A stretch of DNA of 64,000 nt from Erwinia aphidicola (GTDB lineage: Bacteria; Pseudomonadota; Gammaproteobacteria; Enterobacterales; Enterobacteriaceae). Position numbers and translations under genes: made by a program. Within the stretch, counting starts at the first letter, position 1; every line of letters begins with the position of its first letter. The DNA is taken from contig NZ_JACXBP010000003.1 of NCBI RefSeq assembly GCF_014773485.1, positions 496,001 through 560,000 of the forward strand, given 5' to 3'. The notes below the pieces were generated by a model, which was given only the letters and a program-made list of their open reading frames with translations, searched no databases and was not told the DNA's origin. Of the stretch, positions 29,026-38,245 are shown piece by piece.

Positions 29026-30498
29026 TTATGCGCTCAGCAGCGGCTCTGCCGTTTTCTCAACCAGTGCCAGCAGCACCTTGATGTCCTGCAGCGTCACGGT
29101 TGGGTTCAGCAACGTCATTTTCAGGCAGGTCACGCCATCCGACTCGGTCACCCCGACGTTGGCACGGCCGGAATCCAGCAGTGCATCACCAATTCTCTGG
29201 TTCAGCAGCGCGATATCGGCATCGCTGCTTTGTGCCAGTGACGCGGGACGATAGCGGAACAGAACGCTGGCCAGCTGCGGCTGCATCACCAATTCCAGCG
29301 CAGGCTGCTCGCTAACGTACTTCGCCACTTCCTGCGCCAGCGTAACGCCGTGATCGATAATCTCGGCATACTGCTTTTGCCCTAATGCCTCCAGGCCCAT
29401 CCACAGCTTCAGCGCATCGAAACGACGCGTGGTTTGCAGTGATTTGGACACCAGGTTAGGCACGCCCTGCGCTTCGTCAAACTCAGAGTTCAGGTAAGCC
29501 GCCTGATAGCGCATCAGCTCATAGTGGCGCGCGTCCTTCAGCAGGAAGGCACCGCAGCTGATGGTCTGGAAGAACTGCTTGTGGAAGTCGAGAGTGATGG
29601 AATCCACCAGCTCAATGCCGTCCAGATAGTCGCGGTACTTCTCAGACATCAGCAGCGCACCGCCCCAGGCCGCATCAACATGCACCCAGATCTGGTGTTC
29701 TGCCGCCAGCGCGGCAATCTCACGCAGCGGGTCGATAGCGCCCGCATCGGTGGTGCCCGCCGTTGCCACGATAGCCAGAATCTGCTCGCCGTTAGCCTGC
29801 GCCTGCGCCACTTTGGCGCGTAAATCGTCGATGTCCATCCGCGCAAAGCGGTCGGTTTTCACCAGCGTGACCGAGCGGTAGCCCAGCCCCATCAGTGCCA
29901 TATTCTTCTGCACCGAGAAGTGGGCGTTTTCAGAGCAGAACACTTTAATTTTGCTCAGATCGCCCGGCAGACCATCCTGCTGTACCGAGTGACCGATACG
30001 CGCAAAGAAGGCATCGCGTGCCAGCATCAGGCCCATCAGATTGCTCTGGGTTCCACCGCTGGTGAACACGCCCGCATCGCCAGGCTGATAGCCCACCTGG
30101 GAACGTAGCCACTCAATCAGCTTCACCTCAATAATGGTGGCTGACGGGCTTTGATCCCAGGAGTCCATGCTCTGGTTAGTGGCATTGATCAACACTTCAG
30201 CAGCCTGGCTGATCACCAGGCTCGGGCAGTGCAGGTGCGCCACGCACTGTGGGTGATGCACCGACAGGCTGTCCTTTAGGAAGTACTCAACTGCACGCTC
30301 AATCGCGGCCTGGTTGCCCAGGCCCTGAGGAGTAAAGTCCAGCTGAATGCGTTCGCGCAGCTCAGCAACAGATTTCCCCTGATACATCTCAGGCTGCTGC
30401 AGCCACTGCACCACAGCCTTGCTGGTCTGTTCAATCACCTGCTGGTACGCTTCGGTACTTTGCGCAGAAGCGGCCAGAATTGGATTTAACCGGGACAT
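29026..30498 (-). CDS. ddc: L-2,4-diaminobutyrate decarboxylase
   Basis: A 490-residue group II PLP decarboxylase converting 2,4-diaminobutyrate to 1,3-diaminopropane. PLP motifs: FTSGGTQSNLMGLMLARD, VHVDAAWGGALLMSEKY and the PLP lysine in LDFHKQFF. It lies 13 bases downstream of dat, the transaminase that makes its substrate. I chose ATG 30498 with GGAG seven bases before it, rather than the TTG one codon upstream. Related pyridoxal decarboxylases act on tyrosine or glutamate, but the neighbour makes this substrate secure. Confidence 0.93.
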   Translation of the reverse strand: MSRLNPILAASAQSTEAYQQVIEQTSKAVVQWLQQPEMYQGKSVAELRERIQLDFTPQGLGNQAAIERAVEYFLKDSLSVHHPQCVAHLHCPSLVISQAAEVLINATNQSMDSWDQSPSATIIEVKLIEWLRSQVGYQPGDAGVFTSGGTQSNLMGLMLARDAFFARIGHSVQQDGLPGDLSKIKVFCSENAHFSVQKNMALMGLGYRSVTLVKTDRFARMDIDDLRAKVAQAQANGEQILAIVATAGTTDAGAIDPLREIAALAAEHQIWVHVDAAWGGALLMSEKYRDYLDGIELVDSITLDFHKQFFQTISCGAFLLKDARHYELMRYQAAYLNSEFDEAQGVPNLVSKSLQTTRRFDALKLWMGLEALGQKQYAEIIDHGVTLAQEVAKYVSEQPALELVMQPQLASVLFRYRPASLAQSSDADIALLNQRIGDALLDSGRANVGVTESDGVTCLKMTLLNPTVTLQDIKVLLALVEKTAEPLLSA

Positions 30499-30511
30499 CA
30501 ACTTACTCCAA

Positions 30512-31897
30512 TCAACACTGTTTTACGCCAGAGGACAGCAGGGCGTTTTCAAATTTATCCAGGAAGACGCTCAGCTCTTCTTTGCTGATCAGCAGCGAAG
30601 GCAGCAGGCGCAGCACGCAACCGTTACGGCCGCCGCGCTCCAGGATCAGACCGTGACCGAAGCAATGCTTCTGGACCAGTGCAGCCAGCTCGCCGTCAGC
30701 CGGGTGGCAGCCCATCTGATCCGGTGCTTCCTCAGGTTTAACCAGCTCAATACCGATCATCAAACCTAGACCGCGCACGTTGCCGATGACCGGGTAGCGT
30801 TTCTGCAGCTCAGCCAGCTGGCCTTTCAGCCACTCGCCCTGCTCTGCCACTTTGGCCGCAACGTTGTTTTCCTTCAGGATCTTCAGCGTGGTCAGGCCGG
30901 TTGCCATCGCCAGCTGGTTACCGCGGAAGGTGCCGGTGTGATGGCCAGGCGACCAGGCGTCGAACTCTTTCTTGATACCCAGCACGGCCAGCGGCAGACC
31001 GCCACCCACAGCTTTGGACATCACGATGATGTCTGGCTCAATGCCTGCGTGCTCGAAGGCGAAGAATTTACCGGTACGGGCAAAGCCAGCCTGCACTTCA
31101 TCCAGAATCAGCAGGATGCCGTGCTCTTTGGTCACTTTGCGGATGCGCTGCAGCCACTCAGCCGGAGCCGGGTTGACGCCGCCCTCACCCTGAACGGCTT
31201 CGAGGATCACCGCCGCAGGCTTGCGCACGCCGCTCTCAACGTCGTTGATCAGGTTTTCGAAGTAGTAAGTCAGCGCTTTAACGCCAGCATCACCGCCAAT
31301 ACCCAGCGGGCAGCGGTAAAGATGCGGGTAAGGCATAAACTGCACTTCTGGCATCATGCCATCAACCGCTTCTTTCGGAGACAGGTTGCCGGTTACGGAG
31401 AGCGCACCGTGGGTCATACCATGGTAGCCGCCGGAGAAGCTGATCACGCCAGCACGGCCGGTCACTTTTTTCGCCAGTTTCAGCGCAGCTTCAACGGCAT
31501 CGGCACCAGACGGGCCGGTAAACTGCAGGCAGTACTCTTTACCCTGGCCTGGCAGCAGTGACAGCAGGTACTCTGAGAACTGATCTTTCAACGGGGTTGT
31601 CAGGTCAAGCGTATGTAACGGCAAGCCGCTGGTAATGACATTCTGGATACTTTGCAACACATCAGGGTGGTTATGTCCAAGTGCCAGCGTTCCCGCACCG
31701 GCCAGGCAATCAAGATATTGATTATTCTCAACATCCGTGATCCAAACGCCCTGGGCTTTCGCAATTGCAAACGGCAATTTGCGTGGATAACTCCTAACAT
31801 TCGATTCAAATTCAGCCTGACGAGCCAAATAGGTTTCATTGTTTGCGTTTAATGTAGTCGCACCTGAATTATCAATACGGACTTTATCCGTCATCAT
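30512..31897 (-). CDS. dat: Diaminobutyrate--2-oxoglutarate transaminase
   Basis: A 461-residue class III PLP aminotransferase making L-2,4-diaminobutyrate from aspartate semialdehyde with glutamate as donor. [19 protein letters not shown] binds the cofactor phosphate; the motif [19 protein letters not shown] precedes the PLP lysine in [13 protein letters not shown]. Two adjacent ATGs follow AGGAGA; either 31897 or 31894 could be used. First gene of dat-ddc. The pathway gives 1,3-diaminopropane, a polyamine used by several gamma-proteobacteria. The 450-base region upstream is AT-rich and should contain the promoter. Confidence 0.94.
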   Translation of the reverse strand: MMTDKVRIDNSGATTLNANNETYLARQAEFESNVRSYPRKLPFAIAKAQGVWITDVENNQYLDCLAGAGTLALGHNHPDVLQSIQNVITSGLPLHTLDLTTPLKDQFSEYLLSLLPGQGKEYCLQFTGPSGADAVEAALKLAKKVTGRAGVISFSGGYHGMTHGALSVTGNLSPKEAVDGMMPEVQFMPYPHLYRCPLGIGGDAGVKALTYYFENLINDVESGVRKPAAVILEAVQGEGGVNPAPAEWLQRIRKVTKEHGILLILDEVQAGFARTGKFFAFEHAGIEPDIIVMSKAVGGGLPLAVLGIKKEFDAWSPGHHTGTFRGNQLAMATGLTTLKILKENNVAAKVAEQGEWLKGQLAELQKRYPVIGNVRGLGLMIGIELVKPEEAPDQMGCHPADGELAALVQKHCFGHGLILERGGRNGCVLRLLPSLLISKEELSVFLDKFENALLSSGVKQC

Positions 31898-32351
31898 ATC
31901 TCTCCTACAACCAGGGTCTCATTGGTACCGCGGTTGAATAAATGTAATAAGAAAAAGACTATGTAAAAAGCGCGGCCACAATATAGCTTTTTGCCCCACA
32001 TCTCAATGATTTATTTTGTTTAGATTTGTAGGGTTTTTATCATGCTAATCAATAGCTTGCTTTAAGCCTAACCGATCGTGCTGTCTACCACACCTAAGAA
32101 AGTGATTAATAATGCAGCAAATCGAGGGTGCGGGAGAGGGTAAGTGGCTCAGAGGAAAGAAGAAAGCGTCTACGGCGAGGATTAATTATAACAATTAAAT
32201 AACCTATGAATTTTGTAAGGAAAAGCAAATTCCGCGCGGACTACACTGGGGCGTTACCCATGAGCCAGATTAAAGATGAATAGTGTTAACTGAACCCTGC
32301 CGAAATCTGCTGAGGATCAAGCGCAGTATTTCGGCACGGAGTGCATCCTGA
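31898..32351. other. Gap between dat and the cold-shock-domain gene
   Basis: About 450 AT-rich bases. They hold the dat promoter region, a 25-codon candidate micro-ORF at 32206-32283 (+; MNFVRKSKFR..., no SD), and a hairpin GCCGAAAT-CTGC/GCAG-TATTTCGGC at 32299-32335 just beyond the 3' end of the cold-shock-domain gene. No conserved sRNA was recognised. Confidence 0.4.
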
Positions 32352-32846
32352 TTATTTCAGGCCTTGGGCATTGAGCATTTTCACCGTGGCATCCACGTCT
32401 ATCTCATCTTCCGAGAAGATGAGCGTCGTTCCCTGGAAAGTGGTGATCGCCAGTTTTTTCAGCGAGCGCATCTCGCCCGGTTCTGCGGCGGCTTTTGGCC
32501 TGATGCTGTTCATCAACAGGCCGACGGAGAGCACCGCGTTTTCTTTATCAATACGGGTATCGGCCGGCACTTCTTCGCTGTAGACCAGCCAGGACTTGAT
32601 TGAGGTAAGCTTAAGGCGCTCCCCCGCGATAAAGATGTGGTTACTTTCCGCGGCCACTTTCACCGCAAACGCCGATAAGCCCTTGGTATTAGTGGTCGGC
32701 TCGAAGGTGACGGCCGCATCTTTCTTGATCAGATCGGGATTGACGACCTTGATCACATGAAAATAACGGTTATCGCCGTTTTCATCTTTGATAAAGCCAA
32801 AGCCTTTATCTTTAAACCAGGTTGTGATCGTTCCATTCATCGCCAT
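32352..32846 (-). CDS. Cold-shock-domain protein with an extra C-terminal domain
   Basis: A 164-residue protein. Residues about 1-66 are a CspA-type domain: GTITTWFKDKGFGFI with RNP1 KGFGFI at 14-19, and RYFHV in the RNP2 position at 27-31. One aromatic of the canonical VFVH is replaced. Residues about 70-164 (starting IFIAGERLKLTSIKSW, ending EIDVDATVKMLNAQGLK) form a second unit that I do not recognise. Classical Csps are about 70 aa. It probably binds RNA or single-stranded DNA. The start ATG 32846 follows AGGT; a second ATG two codons later is possible. Confidence 0.78.
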   Translation of the reverse strand: MAMNGTITTWFKDKGFGFIKDENGDNRYFHVIKVVNPDLIKKDAAVTFEPTTNTKGLSAFAVKVAAESNHIFIAGERLKLTSIKSWLVYSEEVPADTRIDKENAVLSVGLLMNSIRPKAAAEPGEMRSLKKLAITTFQGTTLIFSEDEIDVDATVKMLNAQGLK

Positions 32847-33009
32847 TACCGTCTACCTAATCGTTTATTCATACTCTAAATAACTCACGTCCCCGCGTGG
32901 GGCCTACTAACAAGTGTACTCAATTTTTCAGCGCGCAGTGTAAAGCACAACGCCCGCGCAGACCACGCCTTTGCTGTCAGTCTGGGCGAAAAACTCCCCG
33001 TGCGCGAGG

Positions 33010-33255
33010 CTACTCGTTACCCCATTGATTGAGGAAGTTGGCGATATCATCAATGCGCTGCGGGTCGATGTTGGCTTCAACAGCCATCTCTTTCTGCCCT
33101 TCCTCGCTGATCTCTTCATTATTCATCAGGCGGGTCAGCAGCAGCTGGAAGTAAAGCGCCAGAGAATCACGCTCTGCTTCACTCACCGGCTTAGCGCATT
33201 CGGTCGCATACTCATCGGCGATATCATAATATTTCAGCGGGACATCATTATGCAT
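33010..33255 (-). CDS. ymjA: YmjA-like DUF2543 protein
   Basis: An 81-residue soluble helical protein, the same length as E. coli YmjA and highly similar: [19 protein letters not shown] at the N-terminus, [18 protein letters not shown] in the middle, and the C-terminus FLNQWGNE. Function unknown. I chose ATG 33255 with AGGAG upstream instead of the longer frame at 33288. Next to the cold-shock-domain gene on the same strand, 163 bases apart. Confidence 0.85.
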   Translation of the reverse strand: MHNDVPLKYYDIADEYATECAKPVSEAERDSLALYFQLLLTRLMNNEEISEEGQKEMAVEANIDPQRIDDIANFLNQWGNE

Positions 33256-33412
33256 AACAGACTCCTGGGGTAAATTTACGCCCGACAATGGCCGGGTCGT
33301 CTGGCCGCGATTTTACCTTAACCAGCCAGGCTTGTCCTGCTGACGCGTTGGGATTCGCAACCCGGCTGAAAATTCTTTATCATCCGCTGCCACTTCTCCT
33401 GCAGGCAATTTA

Positions 33413-34111
33413 ATGTCTACGATTATCGATACTTTTATTGCCCCGCCCTGTCATGAAGAGATCGCGATCCTCTGGCAGGACGATCATCTGCTGCTGATCA
33501 ATAAGCCCAGCGGGCTGCTCAGCCTGTCGGGGAAGAATCCGCAGAATCTCGATTCGGTCCATTATCGGCTGGTGCAGACCTTTCCGGGCTGTACTTTGAT
33601 CCACCGTCTGGATTTCGGCACTTCCGGGCTAATGGTGATTGCCCGCAATAAAGCGATCAATGCCGCACTCTGCCAGCAGTTCAGCCAGCGCAGCGTGACC
33701 AAAATATACAGCGCGCTGCTGTGCGGACATCTGGAAAACGATGAAGGGATCATTGACGCGCCGATCGCTAAAGATCCGGCGCTGTTCCCACTGATGTCGA
33801 TTTGCGCCATCAGCGGCAAGCCTGCCCGCTCGCGCTATCGGGTGGTTGAGCGCACGGTGCACTTACTGGCAGAGGGGGCAAGAGTGCCGGTAACGCGGGT
33901 GCAGCTGATGCCGGAAACCGGGCGCACCCACCAGCTGCGTATTCACTGCCAGCAGCTGGGGCACCCTATTTTGGGCTGCGACCTGTATGGCGGCCTGTCA
34001 CAGCCCGGCATTCAAAGCGCGCCACGGCTGATGCTGCACGCCAGCGAGCTGCACTTTGTTCATCCCGTGAGTGGAGAACGGATCGCAGCGCGCAATGAAA
34101 GCCCGTTTTAG
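33413..34111 (+). CDS. RluA-family pseudouridine synthase
   Basis: A 232-residue pseudouridine synthase. It has LLINKPSGLLSLSGKN, the catalytic motif HRLDFGTSGLMVIA with the nucleophilic Asp, and the C-terminal RVQLMPETGRTHQLRIH...GHPILGCDLYGG. It lacks an S4 domain, like RluA and TruC. It is clearly distinct from E. coli RluA (219 aa, HRLDMATSG), so the target uridine in rRNA or tRNA cannot be named. It stands alone, convergent with yaiL 13 bases away. Confidence 0.88.
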   Translation: MSTIIDTFIAPPCHEEIAILWQDDHLLLINKPSGLLSLSGKNPQNLDSVHYRLVQTFPGCTLIHRLDFGTSGLMVIARNKAINAALCQQFSQRSVTKIYSALLCGHLENDEGIIDAPIAKDPALFPLMSICAISGKPARSRYRVVERTVHLLAEGARVPVTRVQLMPETGRTHQLRIHCQQLGHPILGCDLYGGLSQPGIQSAPRLMLHASELHFVHPVSGERIAARNESPF

Positions 34112-34124
34112 CCAAGCTCCGTCA

Positions 34125-34664
34125 TTACCACATCAGATCGTCGGGCACTTTGAAGTCCGCATACGGATCTTCTTCGTCCTGCTCTTCCTGGCTCAGCGCA
34201 CTGTTCAATACGATACTGTTGGCATCGCGCTGGGCGATTTTATCGGCCACGCTGGCGGGGATGATGGCATACTGGCTCTCACCGCTGGTGTCGTTGACCA
34301 GACGAGCAATCGCCAGACGGCCGTTAATCAGCTGTGCCTGAGTGTCCTTGTCTACCGCGATTTTTTTAATCAGATTGTTATCGGTGAAGTTAAAATCAAT
34401 ATCGCCTCTTGAGACGGTGACTTTATTCATTTCAATCAACTGCTTCACCTGCGCTTTGTACTCTTTCGATAGCGCCGCCTGCTTTTGCTGTTCGCTGAGC
34501 TGCTTGTCCCGCTCAATCTGCGCTTTTTTATTCTCTTCTACTGCCTCTCTGGCTTCACGCGCCTGAACGCGGGACTTTTTCGCCGTTCTCTCTACCTTGG
34601 CCAGTTTCTTACTGGACACCAAACCCGCTTTCAGCATCTGCTCTTGTAGAGTGAGTTTTGTCAT
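34125..34664 (-). CDS. yaiL: YaiL, DUF2058 nucleoprotein
   Basis: A 179-residue protein almost identical to E. coli YaiL in length and sequence: KLTLQEQMLKAGLVSSKK opening, highly charged coiled-coil middle (EENKKAQIERDKQLSEQQKQ), GDIDFNFTDNNLIKKI, and the C-terminus EEDPYADFKVPDDLMW. It is described as a nucleoid- or polynucleotide-associated protein; the role is unclear. I chose ATG 34664 (MTKLTLQE) to match the family; the frame extends six codons further without SD. In E. coli it lies elsewhere, so the local order is rearranged. Confidence 0.9.
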   Translation of the reverse strand: MTKLTLQEQMLKAGLVSSKKLAKVERTAKKSRVQAREAREAVEENKKAQIERDKQLSEQQKQAALSKEYKAQVKQLIEMNKVTVSRGDIDFNFTDNNLIKKIAVDKDTQAQLINGRLAIARLVNDTSGESQYAIIPASVADKIAQRDANSIVLNSALSQEEQDEEDPYADFKVPDDLMW

Positions 34665-35053
34665 TTCCGCTCTCGAATCCATTAAATAATAGCGGAGGAT
34701 TATACCCGCAATTGCCCAGGCTGTACCAGGCAGTCGCCGATCATCCCCGGCTTTCTGACAGATTACGTGGCAAACCCGGCAGCCACGTTATCCCTGGCGT
34801 AAGGTTTTTAGCCTCTCAAGCGGTATGAACCCTGTCACAAAACGCGCATCAGGTTTTTTGCCCGAAACCGACACGCTAACCCAGAGGCGCTTTGTTAATG
34901 GCCCGTTAACGCTTAATGCAGCCAGTTGTTAACAGAAATTGATGCGTCAAACGCATCAGTCTATGAGTTTATTGCGCTTATTTACTTTATTTCGCTGATT
35001 CAGTCTGCAGAAACAGGCGCGCTACAAGCGTCAATAACAAACTGGAGATAAAG
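34665..35053. promoter_or_regulatory. Divergent control region yaiL / citrate-type MFS
   Basis: About 390 bases. It contains a perfect inverted repeat GATGCG-TCAAA-CGCATC at 34941-34957, about 100 bases before the MFS start, which may be an operator for the nearby LysR protein or another regulator. No gene is supported. Confidence 0.4.
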
Positions 35054-36349
35054 ATGCTTTCCTCTCACGCACCCATGACAAATCGGGCGAGATTTAGCGC
35101 GATCCTGCGCGTTACCTCTGGCAACTTTCTTGAGCAATTTGATTTCTTCCTGTTCGGATTTTATGCCACCTACATCGCCCATACCTTTTTCCCGGCCAGC
35201 AGTGAATTTGCCTCGCTGATGATGACCTTCGCGGTGTTTGGCGCTGGCTTCCTGATGCGCCCCATCGGGGCAGTGGTGCTGGGCGCCTATATTGATAAAG
35301 TCGGCAGACGTAAAGGGCTGATCGTCACCCTGTCGATCATGGCGGCCGGCACCTTCCTGATCGTGCTTATTCCGTCTTATCAGACCATCGGAATTTGGGC
35401 GCCGTTGCTGGTGCTGTGCGGTCGTTTATTGCAGGGGTTCTCGGCCGGCGCCGAGCTAGGTGGCGTCTCCGTGTACCTCGCCGAGATTGCCTCACCGGGG
35501 CGTAAAGGCTTTTACACCAGCTGGCAATCCGGCAGCCAGCAGGTCGCCATTATGGTGGCAGCCGCGATGGGCTTCGCGCTGAATGCCCTGATGGAGGAGA
35601 GCGCTATTCGCGACTGGGGCTGGCGCCTGCCCTTCCTGTTCGGCTGCCTGATTGTGCCGTTCATCTTTTTCCTGCGTCGCAAACTGGAAGAGACCGAAGA
35701 GTTCAGCGCCCGTCGTCGTCACCTGGCGATGCGCGAGGTGTTTACAACCCTGCTGACAAACTGGCAGGTGGTGATAGCCGGCATGCTGATGGTCGCCATG
35801 ACCACCACGACGTTTTATTTGATCACCGTATATGCCCCGACCTTCGGCAAAAAAGTGCTGATGCTCAGCGCCTCTGACAGCCTGCTGGTTACCCTGCTGG
35901 TCGCGGTATCTAACTTTCTCTGGCTGCCGATCGGTGGCGCCCTCTCCGACCGCTTTGGCCGTAAGCCGGTGCTGATCGCCATGGCGCTGCTGGCGCTGGT
36001 AACAGCCTACCCTGCACTCAGCCTGCTGGCTGAAGAGCCCAGTTTCTCCATGATGCTTACGGTGCTGCTGTGGCTCTCATTTATTTATGGCCTTTACAAC
36101 GGCGCGATGATCCCGGCCTTAACGGAGATTATGCCAGCGGAGGTTCGGGTCGCCGGTTTCTCGCTGGCCTACAGCCTGGCGACGGCCATATTTGGTGGAT
36201 TTACCCCGGTTATCTCTACCGCACTGATTGAATACACCGGCGACAAGGCATCACCAGGCTACTGGATGGGCTTTGCTGCACTGTGCGCCTTGCTGGCGAC
36301 GCTGTATCTGTATCGTCGCAGCACCTTATCACTGCAACCCACCGCCTGA
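35054..36349 (+). CDS. MFS transporter, citrate/tricarballylate:H+ symporter type
   Basis: A 431-residue, 12-TM carrier of the metabolite:H+ symporter group: [25 protein letters not shown] opening, [14 protein letters not shown] loop, [22 protein letters not shown]. It resembles TcuC and CitA, which take up tricarballylate and citrate, so a di- or tricarboxylate substrate is likely. A start at ATG 35054 has GGAG upstream. It is followed after 15 bases by a binding-protein gene, an unusual partner for an MFS carrier. There are no tcuA/tcuB oxidase genes beside it. Confidence 0.85.
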   Translation: MLSSHAPMTNRARFSAILRVTSGNFLEQFDFFLFGFYATYIAHTFFPASSEFASLMMTFAVFGAGFLMRPIGAVVLGAYIDKVGRRKGLIVTLSIMAAGTFLIVLIPSYQTIGIWAPLLVLCGRLLQGFSAGAELGGVSVYLAEIASPGRKGFYTSWQSGSQQVAIMVAAAMGFALNALMEESAIRDWGWRLPFLFGCLIVPFIFFLRRKLEETEEFSARRRHLAMREVFTTLLTNWQVVIAGMLMVAMTTTTFYLITVYAPTFGKKVLMLSASDSLLVTLLVAVSNFLWLPIGGALSDRFGRKPVLIAMALLALVTAYPALSLLAEEPSFSMMLTVLLWLSFIYGLYNGAMIPALTEIMPAEVRVAGFSLAYSLATAIFGGFTPVISTALIEYTGDKASPGYWMGFAALCALLATLYLYRRSTLSLQPTA

Positions 36350-36364
36350 ATCAGGGAGTTCGTT

Positions 36365-37171
36365 ATGCACAAAATAGTTCGTTCACTGTTCGCCATACTG
36401 CTGCTTTGCTGCGCCAGCTCCGCCGCGCTGGCCAAAGAAGTGACCGTGATGATTTCCGGCGGCTTTAAGGCCGCTCTGGAAAAACTCGCCCCGCAATTTG
36501 AAGCCAGCAGCGGTGATAAAATCACGCTGGTATCCGGCCCCTCAATGGGTAAGACGCCGCAGGCGATCCCCTCGCGGCTGGCACGCGGAGAGAAGGCCGA
36601 TGCGGTGATTATGGTCGGCGACGCGCTGGAAAATCTGGAAAAAGATCGCAGGATCCGCCCGCATTCACGCGTGGAGCTGGCCGACTCGCCGATTGGTATG
36701 GTGGTGAAACAGGGCGATGCGCCACCCGAGATTAAAACTGATGCGCAACTGCGTCACACCCTGCTTAACGCCCGTTCTGTTGCTTACTCTGACAGTGCCA
36801 GCGGACGCTATGTCAGCAGCCAGCTGTTTAAAAAGCTGGGCATTGAGCAGGAGATGAAGGAGAAAGCCCATCAGGTTGAACGCATTCCGGTGGCCTCAGA
36901 GGTGGCAAAAGGCCATTATGCGCTCGGTTTCCAGCAGGTGAGTGAACTCCTGCCGGTCGCGGGTATCACCTTTGTTGGCGAACTGCCTGACAATGTCCAG
37001 TACATCACGCGCTTTGCCGGGGCGGTCACCGCCAATGCGCAACATCCTCAGGAAGGTAAAGCGCTGCTGGAATTTCTCTCCTCCGCCGCGGCGCAAAAGG
37101 TCATTCACGCCAGCGGGATGCGATCCGTCAAGAGTGAGCAACGCTTGAGGGCGAGTGATACTGTTCAGTAA
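36365..37171 (+). CDS. ModA-like periplasmic substrate-binding protein
   Basis: A 268-residue precursor with a clear signal peptide (about 1-23, ILLLCCASSAALA). The type II binding fold opens KEVTVMISGGFKAALEKLAPQFE, as in ModA-like molybdate/tungstate proteins, followed by LARGEKADAVIMVGDALE and KGHYALGFQQVSELLPV. No ABC permease or ATPase gene is nearby. Its operon partner is the MFS carrier, so it may bind an organic acid rather than an oxyanion. The last 44 bases overlap the 3' end of the convergent LysR gene. Confidence 0.82.
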   Translation: MHKIVRSLFAILLLCCASSAALAKEVTVMISGGFKAALEKLAPQFEASSGDKITLVSGPSMGKTPQAIPSRLARGEKADAVIMVGDALENLEKDRRIRPHSRVELADSPIGMVVKQGDAPPEIKTDAQLRHTLLNARSVAYSDSASGRYVSSQLFKKLGIEQEMKEKAHQVERIPVASEVAKGHYALGFQQVSELLPVAGITFVGELPDNVQYITRFAGAVTANAQHPQEGKALLEFLSSAAAQKVIHASGMRSVKSEQRLRASDTVQ

Positions 37172-38045
37172 TCAGGTTTTCCAGCTCGGTGGCTAACCAG
37201 GACTGCATGCGCCCGTTTCGCCTGATCAGGCCAACGGTGCGCTTCACCACCGGATCGGTGAGCGCCAGCTGAGTCAGCACTGAATGCCCGGAGCGCGGCA
37301 TCGACATGGCGGGTACGGCGGCAATGCCGATCCCCGCCTCCACCATGCCCAGCATGGTGGTGACATGGCGGGTTTCACAGATGCTGGGGCGCTCAGGCGT
37401 GATGTGCTCCAGCTTCTGATCCAGCAGATTGCGGTTGCCGGAGGTCTTATCCAGACCGACATAATCCTGCTGATAAAACTGGCGCCAGGTCAGACTTTTG
37501 CTGCCTGCAAGCGGGTGATCGCGCCGGCAGGCAGCCACATAGACATCTGCAACCAGCGGCAAAAATTCGAGGTCGGGTTGCAGGCTGGTGGCAAAGCTGA
37601 TACCAAAATCAGCCTGACCGCGGGTCACGGCTTCGATGACATTGCCTGCGCTGCTATCGATAAGCTTGACGCGCACGCGGGGAAAGCGGGCCTGGAAACG
37701 GCGGATGACGTCCGGCATAAAGTAATAGGCCGCGGAAGGCACCGTGGCCACGGTCACGACCCCCCTGCGTTCCTCGCTGACTTTATTGATATCCGCTAAT
37801 ACTGACTCCACGTTGATCAGCAGCTGCTCTGAACGCTCCGCAAAGGTCTGCCCGTAAAGGGTCAGGGTGACGCGGCGGGTGGTTCTGTCGAACAGTTTAA
37901 TGCCCAAAGCGGATTCGAGCTTCTCTATCCGGCGGCTCAATGCGGATTGGGAGAGGCAGATGGACTCCGCGGCAAGCCGAAAATTTCCATATTCAATCAG
38001 CGCGCGAAAGGCATAGAGATCGTTAAGATCAAAATTAACGGGCAT
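37128..38045 (-). CDS. LysR-family transcriptional regulator
   Basis: A 305-residue regulator. The N-terminal winged HTH (LNDLYAFRALIEYGNFRLAA, then SQSALSRRIEKLESALG) is followed by a co-inducer domain beginning about residue 90 (GVVTVATVPSAAYYFMP). It probably controls the adjacent MFS and binding-protein genes, with which it is convergent; this is inferred from proximity alone. I chose ATG 38045 (MPVNFDLNDL), the usual distance to the HTH, over a TTG ten codons upstream; SD is weak for both. Confidence 0.88.
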   Translation of the reverse strand: MPVNFDLNDLYAFRALIEYGNFRLAAESICLSQSALSRRIEKLESALGIKLFDRTTRRVTLTLYGQTFAERSEQLLINVESVLADINKVSEERRGVVTVATVPSAAYYFMPDVIRRFQARFPRVRVKLIDSSAGNVIEAVTRGQADFGISFATSLQPDLEFLPLVADVYVAACRRDHPLAGSKSLTWRQFYQQDYVGLDKTSGNRNLLDQKLEHITPERPSICETRHVTTMLGMVEAGIGIAAVPAMSMPRSGHSVLTQLALTDPVVKRTVGLIRRNGRMQSWLATELENLITEQYHSPSSVAHS

Positions 38046-38185
38046 AGCGGCAGACAATCCATTCAGGGTCAGCAAGGCGTAGAGCAGAAATCATAGTCAG
38101 TTATGGCGCAACGGCAACCTTTATCCTTGCTTGGTGCCGGGTGATGCAGCGGATAGCTGAAAGGCGATTAATATTGGGCATAAAA

Positions 38186-38207
38186 AAGCCCGCAGGTACG
38201 CGGGCTT
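38186..38207 (-). terminator. Terminator of guaBA
   Basis: AAGCCCGC/GCGGGCTT stem with a 6-nt loop and a U-run on the minus strand, 39 bases past the guaA stop. Confidence 0.9.
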
Positions 38208-38245
38208 AGCGGTGATTTATGGCTTAATCATGCCGGGAGGTTAAA

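Noticed and set aside
32891..32902. CCCCGCGTGGGG hairpin near the cold-shock-domain gene leader, considered as a cold-shock thermosensor
   Set aside because: The stem is only four to five pairs, there is no typical Csp cold-box, and it could equally be the 3' end of the ymjA transcript.
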